From: Gemmatimonadaceae bacterium
GTDB taxonomy: Bacteria; Gemmatimonadota; Gemmatimonadetes; Gemmatimonadales; Gemmatimonadaceae
Reading direction: 5' to 3'
Length of the DNA stretch: 64,000 nt
Assembly (NCBI GenBank): GCA_025928335.1
Contig: JAICJQ010000003.1
Coordinates: forward strand, 16,970 to 80,969
Under the pieces are notes generated by a model, which searched no databases, was not told where the DNA came from, and worked only from the letters and a program-made list of their open reading frames with translations. Shown here piece after piece: positions 25,186 to 34,453 of this stretch. The number at the start of each line of letters is the position of its first letter. The first letter of the stretch is position 1. The position numbers and the translations under genes were made by a program.

Positions 25186-25725
25186 ATGGACAGCGACCTG
25201 CGACCTCCGGCGTGCGTCGTCCGCGAGTTTCGGGCGGACGACGCTCCGTCTCTCGCGCGGCACGGCAACAATCGAAAGATCTGGCTCAACCTGCGCGATC
25301 TCTTTCCGCATCCTTATACGGAGTCGCACGCCGCTGGCTACATCGCGCACGTGCGCAAGCGCGCGGAGATCTTGTCGTTCGCCATCGACGTCGGTGGCGA
25401 TGCGGTCGGCGGAATCAGCTTGCGACGCGGCGAGGACATCGAGCGATTCACGGCGGAGCTCGGCTATTGGCTCGGCGAGGACTTTTGGGGACGCGGAATC
25501 ACCACGGAAGCGATTCGCAGCACCACCGAGCGGGGCTTCGCCGTTCACGGACTCATCAGAATCTTCGCGGTCCCGTTCACTCGCAACACCGCCTCGTGCC
25601 GCGCGTTGGAGAAGAACGGCTATAAGCGTGAGGGCATCATGCGTCAGAGCGCCTACAAGGACGACGTCGTCGAGGACCAGTACCTCTACGCGGCGCTGCG
25701 CGAGGAATTCTTCTCGAACCGATGA
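25186..25725 (+). CDS. GNAT N-acetyltransferase (RimJ/RimL type)
   Basis: The ATG at 25186 has GGAGG upstream and gives 179 residues, the usual size. Conserved features are VREFRADDAPSLARHGNN at the start, ELGYWLGEDFWGRGITTEAI as the acetyl-CoA loop, and FAVPFTRNTASCRALEKNGY as the C-terminal acceptor-side motif seen in RimJ/RimL-like enzymes. Its target (ribosomal protein N-terminus or a small molecule) is not predictable. Its stop overlaps the MOSC gene start as ATGA. Confidence 0.92.
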   Translation: MDSDLRPPACVVREFRADDAPSLARHGNNRKIWLNLRDLFPHPYTESHAAGYIAHVRKRAEILSFAIDVGGDAVGGISLRRGEDIERFTAELGYWLGEDFWGRGITTEAIRSTTERGFAVHGLIRIFAVPFTRNTASCRALEKNGYKREGIMRQSAYKDDVVEDQYLYAALREEFFSNR

Positions 25726-26174
25726 CTGGCGTTCCGTACGGTCGCGTCGAAGCAATCTGGCTCAAGCGTTCGCATCGCGGACTCATGGATTCCGTTCCGG
25801 AGATGCGCGTCAACGCGGGCGCTGGAATCGTCGGCGGAGTGGATCGCAGTCGACGGCGACAAGTCACCCTAATTGAGCGCGAAGTCTGGGATCGTTTGAT
25901 GCGCGAGCTCGGCGGGAATGCAGACCCATCGAAGCGGCGCGCCAACATTCTCCTCACCGGAATTCGTCTCGCCCACACACGGGGGCGTGTGTTGCGCTTG
26001 GGCGAAGCGCGTCTCGAGATCGGCGGCGAGCTGACGCCCTGCGAGCGCATGGAGGAAGCGTTTCGCGGGTTGCAAGCGGCAATGCGTCCCAACTGGGGCG
26101 GCGGCGCGTTCGCTCGTGTGCTCGACGACGCGGTGATCCGTGTCGGCGATTCGGCGGAGTGGGAAAAACCTTAG
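25722..26174 (+). CDS. MOSC domain protein
   Basis: A 150-residue single-domain MOSC protein. Features are EMRVNAGAGIVGGVD, RRQVTLIEREVW, NILLTGIRLAHTRGRVLRLG and the conserved cysteine region GELTPCERMEE. MOSC domains carry sulfur from a conserved Cys, as in molybdenum cofactor sulfuration, or reduce N-hydroxylated compounds. Short stand-alone forms like this one have no assigned substrate. It is translationally coupled to the GNAT gene. Confidence 0.9.
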   Translation: MTGVPYGRVEAIWLKRSHRGLMDSVPEMRVNAGAGIVGGVDRSRRRQVTLIEREVWDRLMRELGGNADPSKRRANILLTGIRLAHTRGRVLRLGEARLEIGGELTPCERMEEAFRGLQAAMRPNWGGGAFARVLDDAVIRVGDSAEWEKP

Positions 26175-26186
26175 CACGCATCCGTC

Positions 26187-26353
26187 ATGACACATATCGC
26201 CCTCCTCCGCGCAATCAACGTCGGCGGCCACACGATCTCCATCGCGTCACTTCGACGGACTCGAAGATCGCGGGCAGCCACGTCGAACGCGCGCTCGGCG
26301 CGCCGCTCACCGCGCGTAACATCACCACCGTGACCAAGCTGGCTGCATTCTGA
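26187..26353 (+). pseudogene. DUF1697 remnant with internal deletion
   Basis: The ATG at 26187 opens with MTHIALLRAINVGGH, the characteristic DUF1697 N-terminus, but similarity ends after ~25 residues. In another frame, DSKIAGSHVERALGAPLTAR and TVTKLAAF match the C-terminus of the same family. About 110 of the usual ~175 residues are missing between them and the frame is shifted, so the gene is dead by internal deletion. Confidence 0.8.
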
Positions 26354-26405
26354 CATCTTCGCCCCATCCGTAGCTTTCGAAATCGTACCGAGAAGGATGT
26401 GGGAA

Positions 26406-27075
26406 GATGTTGACGTTGCTTTCGAACGAAGCGATTCGCGACGGCGCCGTTCGGCGATTCCTCGCGTCTTCGTCCCGGCCAGCTCGTCATCGCGATCGGC
26501 AATCCACTCGGCTTCGAGTCGACGGTGACCCCGGTATCGTGAGTGCGCTCGGTCGTACGATGCGCGCGCAGTCGGGCCGGTTGATCGATTCGGTGATTCA
26601 AATGGACGCGGCGCTCAATCCGGGCAATTCCGGCGGGCCGCTCGTCAGTTCACGCGGCGAAGTCGTCGGCGTCAACACGGCGATCATCGCCGGTGCCCAT
26701 GGCATCTGCTTCGCCGTTCCGTCGAGCACTGCGCAGCTCGTGATCCCACAGTTGATTCGCGACGGTCGCGTGCGACGCGCCGTCATCGGCGTGAGCGGAC
26801 AGTCTGTTCGCCTCTCTCGACGACGCGTGCAAGTCAGTCACCTCGCCGCCGCGAGCGGCGTCCTCGTGACAGAAATCGTCGAAGGCGGCCCAGCCGACGT
26901 CGCCGGCCTCAGAGTCCGCGACGTCATTCTGGAGCTCGGGGGCGACGTCGTGTCCAGCGTCGACGATCTGCACCGTGTGCTGACACAAGACGCGATCGCT
27001 TACGAGACGACGCTCTCGGTCTTGAGGAACGGGCGGATGCTCGGGCTGACGGTAACGCCGCGGGAGAGAAGCTGA
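26406..27075 (+). pseudogene. HtrA/DegP-like serine protease remnant, truncated and twice frameshifted
   Basis: The tracked 222-residue ORF is protease-like only after residue ~43. The conserved sequence is split over three frames: DVDVA at 26406, then [20 protein letters not shown] from 26453, then IVSALGRT onward. The third part keeps the serine motif NPGNSGGPL, the loop GICFAVPS and a C-terminal PDZ domain (EGGPADVAGLRVRDVILELG). The catalytic His region, signal peptide and first barrel are absent. It follows directly after another decayed gene. Confidence 0.85.
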
Positions 27076-27080
27076 TCGCG

Positions 27081-27112
27081 GGGAGCACGCGCGAGCGCTC
27101 GCGCGTGCTCCC
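27081..27112. terminator. Perfect 32-bp palindrome, bidirectional terminator-like
   Basis: GGGAGCACGCGCGAGC is followed without a gap by its exact complement. It lies between the protease remnant and the convergent RND gene, 6 bp past the RND stop. No T-run follows on either side. Confidence 0.6.
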
Positions 27113-27117
27113 ATCCT

Positions 27118-30100
27118 TCAATCCCCGGCCGAGGGAATCGCCGCGTGCTCCCCCGTCATCTGCTTCGGCGTCGCCCCAATCCACCGCATGAACGCGTGCC
27201 GCCATTCATCGAGGATCTCGTAGCCCGTCGGAATCACGAGCAGCGTCAGGAACGTGGACGTGATCACGCCGCCGATGACCGCGACGCCGAGCGGCGCACG
27301 GAACTGCGCGCCTTCACCGCGGCCGAGAGCGACCGGGATCATGCCGGCAATGAGCGCGAACGTCGTCATGAGAATCGGACGCAGACGGATCGCGCCCGCC
27401 TCGATTAGGGCCTCGCGCAGCGGCACGCCACGTTCCTCGCGCGCCCACTTCGCGAAATCGATCAGCAGAATGGCGTTCTTCGCCACGATGCCCATGAGCA
27501 GAATCACACCGATCAGGCTCATGATGTTGATCGTCATCCCGGTGATCGAGAGCGCCAGCATGACGCCGATCAGTGAAAGCGGCAGCGACATGAGGATCGC
27601 GATCGGATCGATGAACGATCCGAACTGCACCACGAGAATCAAATACATGAGGAGCACGGCGAGACCGAGCGCCGAGAAAATCTGCCCGAACACTTCGGCT
27701 TGCGACTCGGCGTCGCCGCCGATCGTGTAGCGCACACCGGCCGGCAGACGCATCTTGTCGAGCCGCTGCTTGATCTCGGCCGTGATGTCGCCCGCCGCGC
27801 GGCCGGAGGTGTTCATTTCGACCGTGACGACCGGCTCACGGTTCAGGTGGTCGATGATCGCCGGGCCCACCCCGGAACGAATCGACGCAATCTGTCCGAG
27901 GGGCATCGTCGCAGGCGCTCCGTTGGCAGCCTGAACCACCATCGGCAAGCGCTCGAGGTCCGAAGCGCGTTGACGCGATTCGGGCGTCAGACGCACCGTG
28001 ACTTTGCGTGACTTGCCGCTGGGATCGATCCAGTAACCGGCATCGATTCCCGCGAAGGCGGGGCGCAGCGATTGCGCGACCTGCCCGACGGTCAAGCCGA
28101 GAGTTCCGGCCACCCCGCGATTGAGATCGATCTCGAGCTCAGGCTTGAGGCCCTTCGTCGAGAGGCCGATGTCGACCGCGCCCGGAATCTTCTGCACCTC
28201 AGCCTTCACCATATCCGCCGCCTGCGCCAGCGCGGTGACATCCTGTCCGCGGAGCTGGAGCTGAATCGCCTTGAACCCGGCGTTGAAGTCGCTGGTGAAT
28301 ACCGACACCGTCGCTCCGGACATCCGGGCGGTCTCGAGGCGTAGCTGCTCGGCAAGCTTCTCGACCGAGACGTGACGATCGGTCTTGGGAACGAGGCGGA
28401 CGTAGATGTTCCCTTCGTCGACGCCGCCCGTCGCTTGATTGCCGAGCGTCGTGTACGTGTAGATCACCTCGGGATGCGTCTTCGCGATGTTTGCCGCCTC
28501 AGCCGCCTTGAGACGCGTGTACTCCATGTTCGAGCCCGGCGGGGTCTCGATCGCCATGATGAATTCCGCCCGATCGTCCTCCGGGAAAAATGCCGTGCCG
28601 ACTTTTCCCACCGTCTTGAATGCGAACGGCTTTCCGGTGAACGTCGCCGCACCGGTCAACAAGAACACGGCGACCCCGGCGACGAAGCTCAGACCACGCA
28701 CAACACCGTGCAACCGATCCGCCGAGAGGCCAACCACGACCAGGACGATACCAACGAGCGCGAGTCCCAGGGCGTTGAGGCCCGAGCCGGCGAGGAAGAA
28801 CGAGGCGAAAAAGCTGAGCGTCGCCGTCGCGACCATCGCCGCGCGGTGATCGAGCGCCCAGGCAATAACCTTCTTGTAGTTCACTGCCTGGCGGTTGAAC
28901 CACTCGTTGAACTTGTCCAACTGCCGCGTGATCCATGCGCGCTCGTGCGGCAGCTTGTGCGGATCTGCCCAGTACGCTGACAGCATCGGATCGAGCGAGA
29001 ACGAGACGAAGAGTGAAACAGCCACGGAACAGGCGATCGTCAGCGCGAACGGCTTGAACCACTGCCCGCCGATTCCGGGCATAAAGCCGATGGGCACGAA
29101 GACGGCGAGGATCGAGAAGGTCGTCGCCGCGACGGCAAGCCCGATCTCGTCGGTGCCGTCGTGCGCGGCGGTGAAATGGTCTTTCCCCATCTCGACGTGC
29201 CGGACGATGTTCTCTCGCACGACGATCGCGTCGTCGATCAGAATGCCGATCGCGAGGGAGAGGCCGAGCAGTGACATCGTCTCGAGCTTGAAACCGAGCG
29301 CCCAGACGGCGATGAAGCTCGCCAGCACCGAGATCGGCAGTGCGACGCCGGTGATGACCGTCGATCGCCACGAGTTGAGGAACACGAAGACGACGAGCAC
29401 GGTGAGCATGGCGCCCAACAAGAGCGCTTCTTCGACGTTCGTGACGGCGTGCTCGACGCGAACGCCCGAATCCTTCACGAGATCGATCTTCGTTCCCTTC
29501 GGCAGCGTCTCCTGTATCTGCGCGAGACGATCGCGCACCTTCGCGGCGACATCGGTCGTGCTGTAGCCGTTCGACTTCTTGACGTCGATGCCGATCGCTT
29601 CGCGTCCTTCGAACAGGGCGAGCGTCCGTGGCTCCTCGGTCGCGTCCTTGATCGTCGCGACCTGGGACAGCCGAATCAGCGTACCGTTCCGGTCGGCGAT
29701 GACGAGGTTCTCGAATTCCGCCGGGTTCTCCAAGCGGCCGCGCAATCGAATCGCGCGCTCGTCGAGCGCACCGTTCACGCGGCCAACCGGCGCGGCGAGG
29801 TTCTGGAGCTGCAGCGCCTGCACGACCTGGGCGACGCTGACGTTCGCGGCCTGCAACTTGTGCGGATCGATCTCGACGGTCAGCTCTCGCTCGACCTTGC
29901 CGAAGATCTGCACGTCCGACACCCCGGGAATCGCTCGCAGCTCGCGCGTGATGCCCGGATCGGCGAGTCGGGTCAGCTCGGCGGGCGACAAGACCGAGGA
30001 GGAGATCGCGATCGACACGATCGGCCGGTCGGCGTTGTTGAACTTCTGGATGATCGGTTCCTTCATCTCGATCGGCAGATCGGCGCGGATCGACGAGATC

Positions 30101-30432
30101 CCGTCGCGTACTTCCTGCGACGCGACGTTCATGTCCTTGCCGAACAGGAACTCGATCATGATCATCGAGTAGCCGTCGTAGGCTTTCCCGATGATGCGCT
30201 TCACGCCCGAGATCGAACCGATCTGCTCTTCGACCGGTTTGAGAATCTCGCTCTCCACGACATCCGGCGAGGCGCCGGGATAGATGATGCCGACCGTGAG
30301 AAACTGCGGCGCCACATCGGGGAACTCGTCGGTCTTCAGTTTGAGCAGCGCGAACAACCCGAAGATCACCATCGCGACCATCGCGACGACGGTGATCAGC
30401 GGACGCTTGATTGCAAAATCGGAGATGATCAT
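27118..30432 (-). CDS. RND multidrug efflux permease with extra hydrophobic insert
   Basis: A 1104-residue HAE1-type proton-driven exporter of the inner membrane. TM1 is LITVVAMVAMVIFGLFAL, and the proton-relay aspartates are D400 and D401 ([13 protein letters not shown]). The porter signature PGASPDVVESEI is at ~52. Compared with the paralogue at 37325-40459 it has about 60 extra residues near 545-595, containing two hydrophobic stretches (LALVGIVLVVVGLS and GLSFVAGVAVFLLTG) after the middle cytoplasmic loop. It is the last gene of the tetR-tolC-adaptor-RND operon; its ATG overlaps the adaptor stop. Confidence 0.95.
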   Translation of the reverse strand: MIISDFAIKRPLITVVAMVAMVIFGLFALLKLKTDEFPDVAPQFLTVGIIYPGASPDVVESEILKPVEEQIGSISGVKRIIGKAYDGYSMIMIEFLFGKDMNVASQEVRDGISSIRADLPIEMKEPIIQKFNNADRPIVSIAISSSVLSPAELTRLADPGITRELRAIPGVSDVQIFGKVERELTVEIDPHKLQAANVSVAQVVQALQLQNLAAPVGRVNGALDERAIRLRGRLENPAEFENLVIADRNGTLIRLSQVATIKDATEEPRTLALFEGREAIGIDVKKSNGYSTTDVAAKVRDRLAQIQETLPKGTKIDLVKDSGVRVEHAVTNVEEALLLGAMLTVLVVFVFLNSWRSTVITGVALPISVLASFIAVWALGFKLETMSLLGLSLAIGILIDDAIVVRENIVRHVEMGKDHFTAAHDGTDEIGLAVAATTFSILAVFVPIGFMPGIGGQWFKPFALTIACSVAVSLFVSFSLDPMLSAYWADPHKLPHERAWITRQLDKFNEWFNRQAVNYKKVIAWALDHRAAMVATATLSFFASFFLAGSGLNALGLALVGIVLVVVGLSADRLHGVVRGLSFVAGVAVFLLTGAATFTGKPFAFKTVGKVGTAFFPEDDRAEFIMAIETPPGSNMEYTRLKAAEAANIAKTHPEVIYTYTTLGNQATGGVDEGNIYVRLVPKTDRHVSVEKLAEQLRLETARMSGATVSVFTSDFNAGFKAIQLQLRGQDVTALAQAADMVKAEVQKIPGAVDIGLSTKGLKPELEIDLNRGVAGTLGLTVGQVAQSLRPAFAGIDAGYWIDPSGKSRKVTVRLTPESRQRASDLERLPMVVQAANGAPATMPLGQIASIRSGVGPAIIDHLNREPVVTVEMNTSGRAAGDITAEIKQRLDKMRLPAGVRYTIGGDAESQAEVFGQIFSALGLAVLLMYLILVVQFGSFIDPIAILMSLPLSLIGVMLALSITGMTINIMSLIGVILLMGIVAKNAILLIDFAKWAREERGVPLREALIEAGAIRLRPILMTTFALIAGMIPVALGRGEGAQFRAPLGVAVIGGVITSTFLTLLVIPTGYEILDEWRHAFMRWIGATPKQMTGEHAAIPSAGD

Positions 30433-31562
30433 GGCTTTCTTCCCGTATCGGCGGCGACGGCGCTCACCTTGATCGGCGTTTTTTCCGAGATGCCACGCGC
30501 GGCTCCGAGGAGAATCGTGTCCCCGGCCTGCACGCCGCTTCGGATCTCGACCGTTTCAGTCGCTGCATCGCGAATTCCCAGCTCGACGTCGGACCTTTGT
30601 ACGACACCATTCTTGATGCGCATGACAAACGGCCGCAGGCCGCGCTCGTCCACCGCGGCGATCGGCAGCACCGGCGCGGTCCGAACGTCGCTCGCCACGT
30701 GGCCATCGGCGAACAAACCGCCGACGAGGACGCCGTTCTCATTCGGCAGCGAGACGATGATGCGCACCTGACGTGTGGCCGGGTCGGCCACCGGATTGAT
30801 GTTCGTGATGCGTCCAGTGAAGTGGCGGTTTGGATAGCCGCTCAGCGTGAAATCCACCGGTATGCCGAAGCGGACCGCGGACAGCTGATCGGCCGGCACG
30901 GACGCCTCGAGCCGCATCGTCGTCGGATTCACGATCGTGTACAGCGCAGCGCCGGGTTGCACGACGTCGCCGGCGCTCACCGTTCGGGCGCTCACGATGC
31001 CGGAGAACGGCGCTTCGACCGTCGCTTTGCTGAGCTGCTTTTGCGCGTTCGCCAACTGCGCCTTTGCATTCGCGAGCTGTGCCTCGGCGGCCGAGTACTG
31101 ATTCCGCGTGATCTCGACGTCGCGCTCGGCGATCGCGCCGGCTTTGAGGAGCGCCTCGTTGCGCTCCATCTGGCGCTTGTTGAGCTCTACGGAGCTTTGG
31201 GCCGTCGTCACCGCGGCGCGCGCCGACAGCTCGCTCTCGCGAAGCGCCGCGTCGTCGATTCGCGCGAGCAATTGTCCCTTCTTGACTCGCGTCCCCTGCT
31301 CCACCGTCGCCTGCAGCACGGTGCCGCCGACTTCCGCGCGCACCGTGGCGTTCTGTTCCGGCTGGAGCGTCCCCGAGATCGCCGGACCGGACCTGATCTG
31401 CTCAGCCTTCACGATCGCGATGTTCTCCGGGCCGACAATCATCGCGTTCGGCGTCGTCGCGGACTTGGCCGTCTCCGTGCCTTTGCAAGCGAGTGACCCG
31501 CCAACAGCGACAAGGGCGACGAACGAAAGCCCGCTACGCACGATAGTTCTTGCCCGATTCAT
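30429..31562 (-). CDS. RND efflux periplasmic adaptor lipoprotein
   Basis: A 377-residue membrane fusion protein with lipobox GSLAC. The lipoyl half NATVRAEVGGTVLQA and its partner EAPFSGIVSARTVSAGDVVQ bracket a long helical hairpin rich in Ala, Gln and Asn (QLANAKAQLANAQKQLSKA). The beta-barrel (IPVDFTLSGYPNRHFTGRI) and membrane-proximal domain follow. Overlaps of 4 bp on both sides tie it to the TolC and RND genes. Its substrate range is set by the pump and is unknown. Confidence 0.95.
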   Translation of the reverse strand: MNRARTIVRSGLSFVALVAVGGSLACKGTETAKSATTPNAMIVGPENIAIVKAEQIRSGPAISGTLQPEQNATVRAEVGGTVLQATVEQGTRVKKGQLLARIDDAALRESELSARAAVTTAQSSVELNKRQMERNEALLKAGAIAERDVEITRNQYSAAEAQLANAKAQLANAQKQLSKATVEAPFSGIVSARTVSAGDVVQPGAALYTIVNPTTMRLEASVPADQLSAVRFGIPVDFTLSGYPNRHFTGRITNINPVADPATRQVRIIVSLPNENGVLVGGLFADGHVASDVRTAPVLPIAAVDERGLRPFVMRIKNGVVQRSDVELGIRDAATETVEIRSGVQAGDTILLGAARGISEKTPIKVSAVAADTGRKP

Positions 31563-33220
31563 GGCTGAATGCTCCCGGTTGGTGCACCCGCGCCTGGCGC
31601 GGATTGAGTGCCGTTGGTGGAACGGAACTGCTGCTGTTGGACCTGTTGTTGATTCTGCTGCTGTTGGATCGCGGCGCCGGCGCCCTGCGCGGCCGCCGCG
31701 CCCGTCGTGCCGCCCGACTGCAGCGGCAAATCCTTGAGGAGCGCGAGACGCACTTTGGCGACGGCGAGGTTTCTCGCCGCCTGCGCGCGATTCGCCCTCG
31801 CCTGCTCGAGCAAGAGCCGCGATTGCGTGAGATCGGTCTGCGTCGAGATGCCTTCGCGATACCGCACTTCGTCGATCGCGTACGTCCGCTGTGCCTGATC
31901 GACGGTGCCTCGGCTCGCGTCCCAGATCGACTGCGCCTGCGCGAGATCGTTGAGCGCGACCCGCGTATCGAGCGCCGCGAACTGCCGCGCCTCTTCACGC
32001 TGGGCGCGCGCTTGGCGTACGCCGGCTTCGGCGACCGCCTTGTCGCCGCGAATGCGCCCGCCGTCGAGAATCGGGAAGCTCGTCGAGAGGCCGACCGTCC
32101 AGTTGTTGACACCCGTGCTGAGGTTCGGCAGCAGTTGCGCCGGGAAATACAGCCGTTGGTACGCCGAAACGATCGACAGTGTCGGGATGCGCTCGGCGCG
32201 CGCGACGCGGACCTGCGCCTCCGACGCGATGAGCGCCTCGTCGGCCTGGCGCACCGGCGCGCGGTCGCTCACCGCGGTATCAGGTGTCGTGGTGGCGATC
32301 GCCGGAAGCGTCGGGTTCGACGAGTCGTCGATGTGCGTCGTCAGCTCCACCGGCGTGTCGAGCGGCATGTTGAGCAGCTCCTTCAACCGGTAATACGCGA
32401 CCTGCTTGTTCGACCGCGCCTGGATCTGAACGGGGATCTGATTGTCGCGCGTCACCTGTGCGCGAAGCAACTCGTACTCCGATACGTTCCCGACTTGCTT
32501 GGCGACCTTCGTCTGTTGCAGTACGACGTCCGTCTGGGCGACGGACGAATCGGCGATTGCCACGAGCTGGTCGGCGAGCACGGCGTCGAAGTACGCGGAC
32601 GTCACATCGAGCGCGGCCTGCGCCTTCTGCGCGTTGACCTCGATGGTCGCCGAACGAAGCTGCGCGTTCGCCGCGCTGTTCTGCGCCGAGATGCGACCTC
32701 CGGCGAAGACGTTCTGCGAGAAGCTCAGTCCAAGGTTCCACTGGTTCGTCGCGCCGAAGCTCGTCTTGCTGAGATCGAAGCCGCCGGAAGACGATGAGGA
32801 CCCCGACTGGCAGCTGGCAGCTTGGGCGAGCGCCGCCGCGCGTTCCTCGGGCGTCGCGTTGGCCGCGAGCGTTGGAGCGCAGAGCGCTTGCGTCTTTGGC
32901 GTCGTCGTATCGCGCGGCGTGCTTGCCGCGCTCGAAGCGAAGCTCGAGAACTGCGACTGAAGGGTTTTCGTGTAGGCGGCCGTTCCATTGAGCTGCGGGA
33001 AATACTGGCTGCGCGTCTGAAGACGCTGGCCTTCGGCGCGCACCACGCCCGCGCGCGCGACCTCGATCGACTGGCGTTGCGCGTCCGTGATTTTGAGTGC
33101 GTCCTCGAGCGAGAGGCGAACCGTCGCGCCGGTCGCGCCGACGGTGGGTTGCTGTGCCTCGATGGTCGGCGCCAGCGCGAAGCTGATCGCGAGCGCCACT
33201 GTGGTGACTGCGGGTTTCAT
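31559..33220 (-). CDS. TolC-family outer-membrane efflux protein
   Basis: The ATG at 33220 is used: it opens a signal peptide (MKPAVTTVALAISFALA, cleaved after EAQ). The tracked extension has no signal and overlaps tetR. The 553-residue protein has the two TolC repeats (LSLEDALKITDAQRQSIEVA; ADEALIASEAQVRVARAE) and ends in a Gln-rich tail (QQQQNQQQVQQQQ). An insert near residue 85-135 rich in Ser, Thr and Ala (SSFASSAAS, GSSSSSGGF) is unusual. It starts 41 bp after the TetR stop and overlaps the adaptor gene by 4 bp. Confidence 0.93.
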   Translation of the reverse strand: MKPAVTTVALAISFALAPTIEAQQPTVGATGATVRLSLEDALKITDAQRQSIEVARAGVVRAEGQRLQTRSQYFPQLNGTAAYTKTLQSQFSSFASSAASTPRDTTTPKTQALCAPTLAANATPEERAAALAQAASCQSGSSSSSGGFDLSKTSFGATNQWNLGLSFSQNVFAGGRISAQNSAANAQLRSATIEVNAQKAQAALDVTSAYFDAVLADQLVAIADSSVAQTDVVLQQTKVAKQVGNVSEYELLRAQVTRDNQIPVQIQARSNKQVAYYRLKELLNMPLDTPVELTTHIDDSSNPTLPAIATTTPDTAVSDRAPVRQADEALIASEAQVRVARAERIPTLSIVSAYQRLYFPAQLLPNLSTGVNNWTVGLSTSFPILDGGRIRGDKAVAEAGVRQARAQREEARQFAALDTRVALNDLAQAQSIWDASRGTVDQAQRTYAIDEVRYREGISTQTDLTQSRLLLEQARANRAQAARNLAVAKVRLALLKDLPLQSGGTTGAAAAQGAGAAIQQQQNQQQVQQQQFRSTNGTQSAPGAGAPTGSIQP

Positions 33221-33260
33221 CGTGAAGGGCCGGTGAAAAGTTCGGTGTGGCATCGTTCGC

Positions 33261-33878
33261 TCAGTCTCCGGCGACCGAACGGCGACGCGACACGAGGCGC
33301 GCCGCGTCGGTGGAAATGCCAAGGGCGCGCATGAAAACGCGTACGTACTTCTGGGGTGCTTCAGCTTCGGGCTGCGGAAAGCTGTTCGGCATCACGTCGC
33401 GCGAGATCGCGTCGCCGAACATGGAGCTCATCAGCATCGCGACGGCTGTCTGGATGTCGCCGTCGGGATCGGCGAGGCCGAGCGACTGGAGCCGGAGCAC
33501 GTAGTCCATGAGGAGCATGCCGGCGCAGTTTGGGCCTTCACACATGCAGACCGCGGCTTCGGGCCGCTCCTCGATCTCGCCGAACGAGGTCCGGATGAGG
33601 GCGCGGTTGTCGCGCATGTGGCCGAGGACGGATGCGACCCATTCGGTGAGGTCGCGTTCGGGATCCTGCGGGTTGTCGAGCAGGGGAGGGATCGGCGACT
33701 GCGAGACGTGGTTCTGCATCAGCGCTTCGAAGAGCGCCGCTTTTGAACCGAAGGTGCGGAAGAGGGTGACTTCGTTGACTCCCGCCTCGATGGCGATGAG
33801 TCGTGTGGTGGCTCCTCGAAAGCCGTGTTGCTCGTAGACTCGCTTGGCGGCGTCGAGGATGCGGTCTCGGATATCCAT
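33261..33878 (-). CDS. TetR/AcrR-family regulator of the efflux operon
   Basis: A 205-residue repressor. The N-terminal helix-turn-helix is standard (ILDAAKRVYEQHGFRGATTR, then VNEVTLFRTFGSKAALFEA). The ligand domain contains a cysteine cluster, C111-M-C113-x4-C118 (VCMCEGPNC), which could bind a metal or sense oxidants or electrophiles. It is the first gene of the efflux operon, so autoregulation is likely. An inverted repeat AAGTA-N6-TACTT overlaps the -35 region of its promoter. Confidence 0.93.
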   Translation of the reverse strand: MDIRDRILDAAKRVYEQHGFRGATTRLIAIEAGVNEVTLFRTFGSKAALFEALMQNHVSQSPIPPLLDNPQDPERDLTEWVASVLGHMRDNRALIRTSFGEIEERPEAAVCMCEGPNCAGMLLMDYVLRLQSLGLADPDGDIQTAVAMLMSSMFGDAISRDVMPNSFPQPEAEAPQKYVRVFMRALGISTDAARLVSRRRSVAGD

Positions 33879-33886
33879 AGGGCTTT

Positions 33887-33929
33887 ACCCTACGGACCCC
33901 GACTCAGAAATGCAAGTACCTACTTACTT
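33887..33929 (-). promoter_or_regulatory. Promoter and probable TetR operator of the efflux operon
   Basis: On the minus strand TTGCAT (33910-33915) and TAGGGT (33887-33892) are spaced 17 bp, the latter 8 nt before the tetR ATG. The inverted repeat AAGTA-CCTACT-TACTT at 33914-33929 touches the -35 box. A repressor bound there would block the polymerase. Confidence 0.5.
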
Positions 33930-33940
33930 TCGTTGGCTCG

Positions 33941-34453
33941 TTAGCTCCGGAGCTTTCTGCCCCTTCTTAGGCCACCACCGGCCGGACCGCCGTTGGTCTT
34001 GCTTCCTTCCCCCCCTTCGCCCCCTCCGCCGCCGCGGCGCTTCGTTCGCCGCTCCAGCACGACTTCGTCCTGCACGATCATGTATCGGATCACGCGGTCT
34101 CGCGCCTCTGGAAACTCCTTGAGCCGGTCGCGGAACCGGTCGTTCGACACGATGCTCGCGTTCAACTCGCGGGCGAACGCGAGAATGAAATAGTCGGCAT
34201 CGGTGCCGGCGGGCGCTTGTCGTACCTCGCCCGCGTCGACCAGCTGCTCGTAACGGTTCGCGTCATCGATCTGATGTCGGAGCGCCGCATCGACGACGAT
34301 GATCGGTTCGAGCCCTTCCTCGCGAAGCTTGTCACGGATCGCTACGATGTTCGACACCTGCGCCCGCTCACCTTCCGTCGAATGCGCGACGTTCGAGCCG
34401 TCGACGAGAACGACGTTGCTCGTCGAATCCCCCTGATTCGCCGGCGCCGTCAT
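33941..34453 (-). CDS. NYN/PIN-like ribonuclease domain protein
   Basis: A 170-residue protein with a NYN (Zc3h12a-like) nuclease fold. VVLVDGSNVAHS carries the first acidic residue, EPIIVVDAALRHQID the second strand, and TDADYFILAFARELNASIVSND the acidic cluster and conserved Asp that should bind the metal. The last ~35 residues form a Gly/Arg-rich basic tail (GGGGGEGGEG, RRGRKLRS) that may bind RNA. Specific targets are unknown. Its ATG overlaps the stop of the DUF4142 lipoprotein gene. Confidence 0.85.
   Translation of the reverse strand: MTAPANQGDSTSNVVLVDGSNVAHSTEGERAQVSNIVAIRDKLREEGLEPIIVVDAALRHQIDDANRYEQLVDAGEVRQAPAGTDADYFILAFARELNASIVSNDRFRDRLKEFPEARDRVIRYMIVQDEVVLERRTKRRGGGGGEGGEGSKTNGGPAGGGLRRGRKLRS

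Noticed and set aside
26407-27075. Intact serine protease as in the ORF track
   Set aside because: N-terminal 43 residues are out of frame; conserved sequence is split across three frames and the His region is missing.
29449-30771. 440-aa plus-strand ORF
   Set aside because: Covers parts of two well-supported minus-strand genes (RND and adaptor); composition typical of a shadow.
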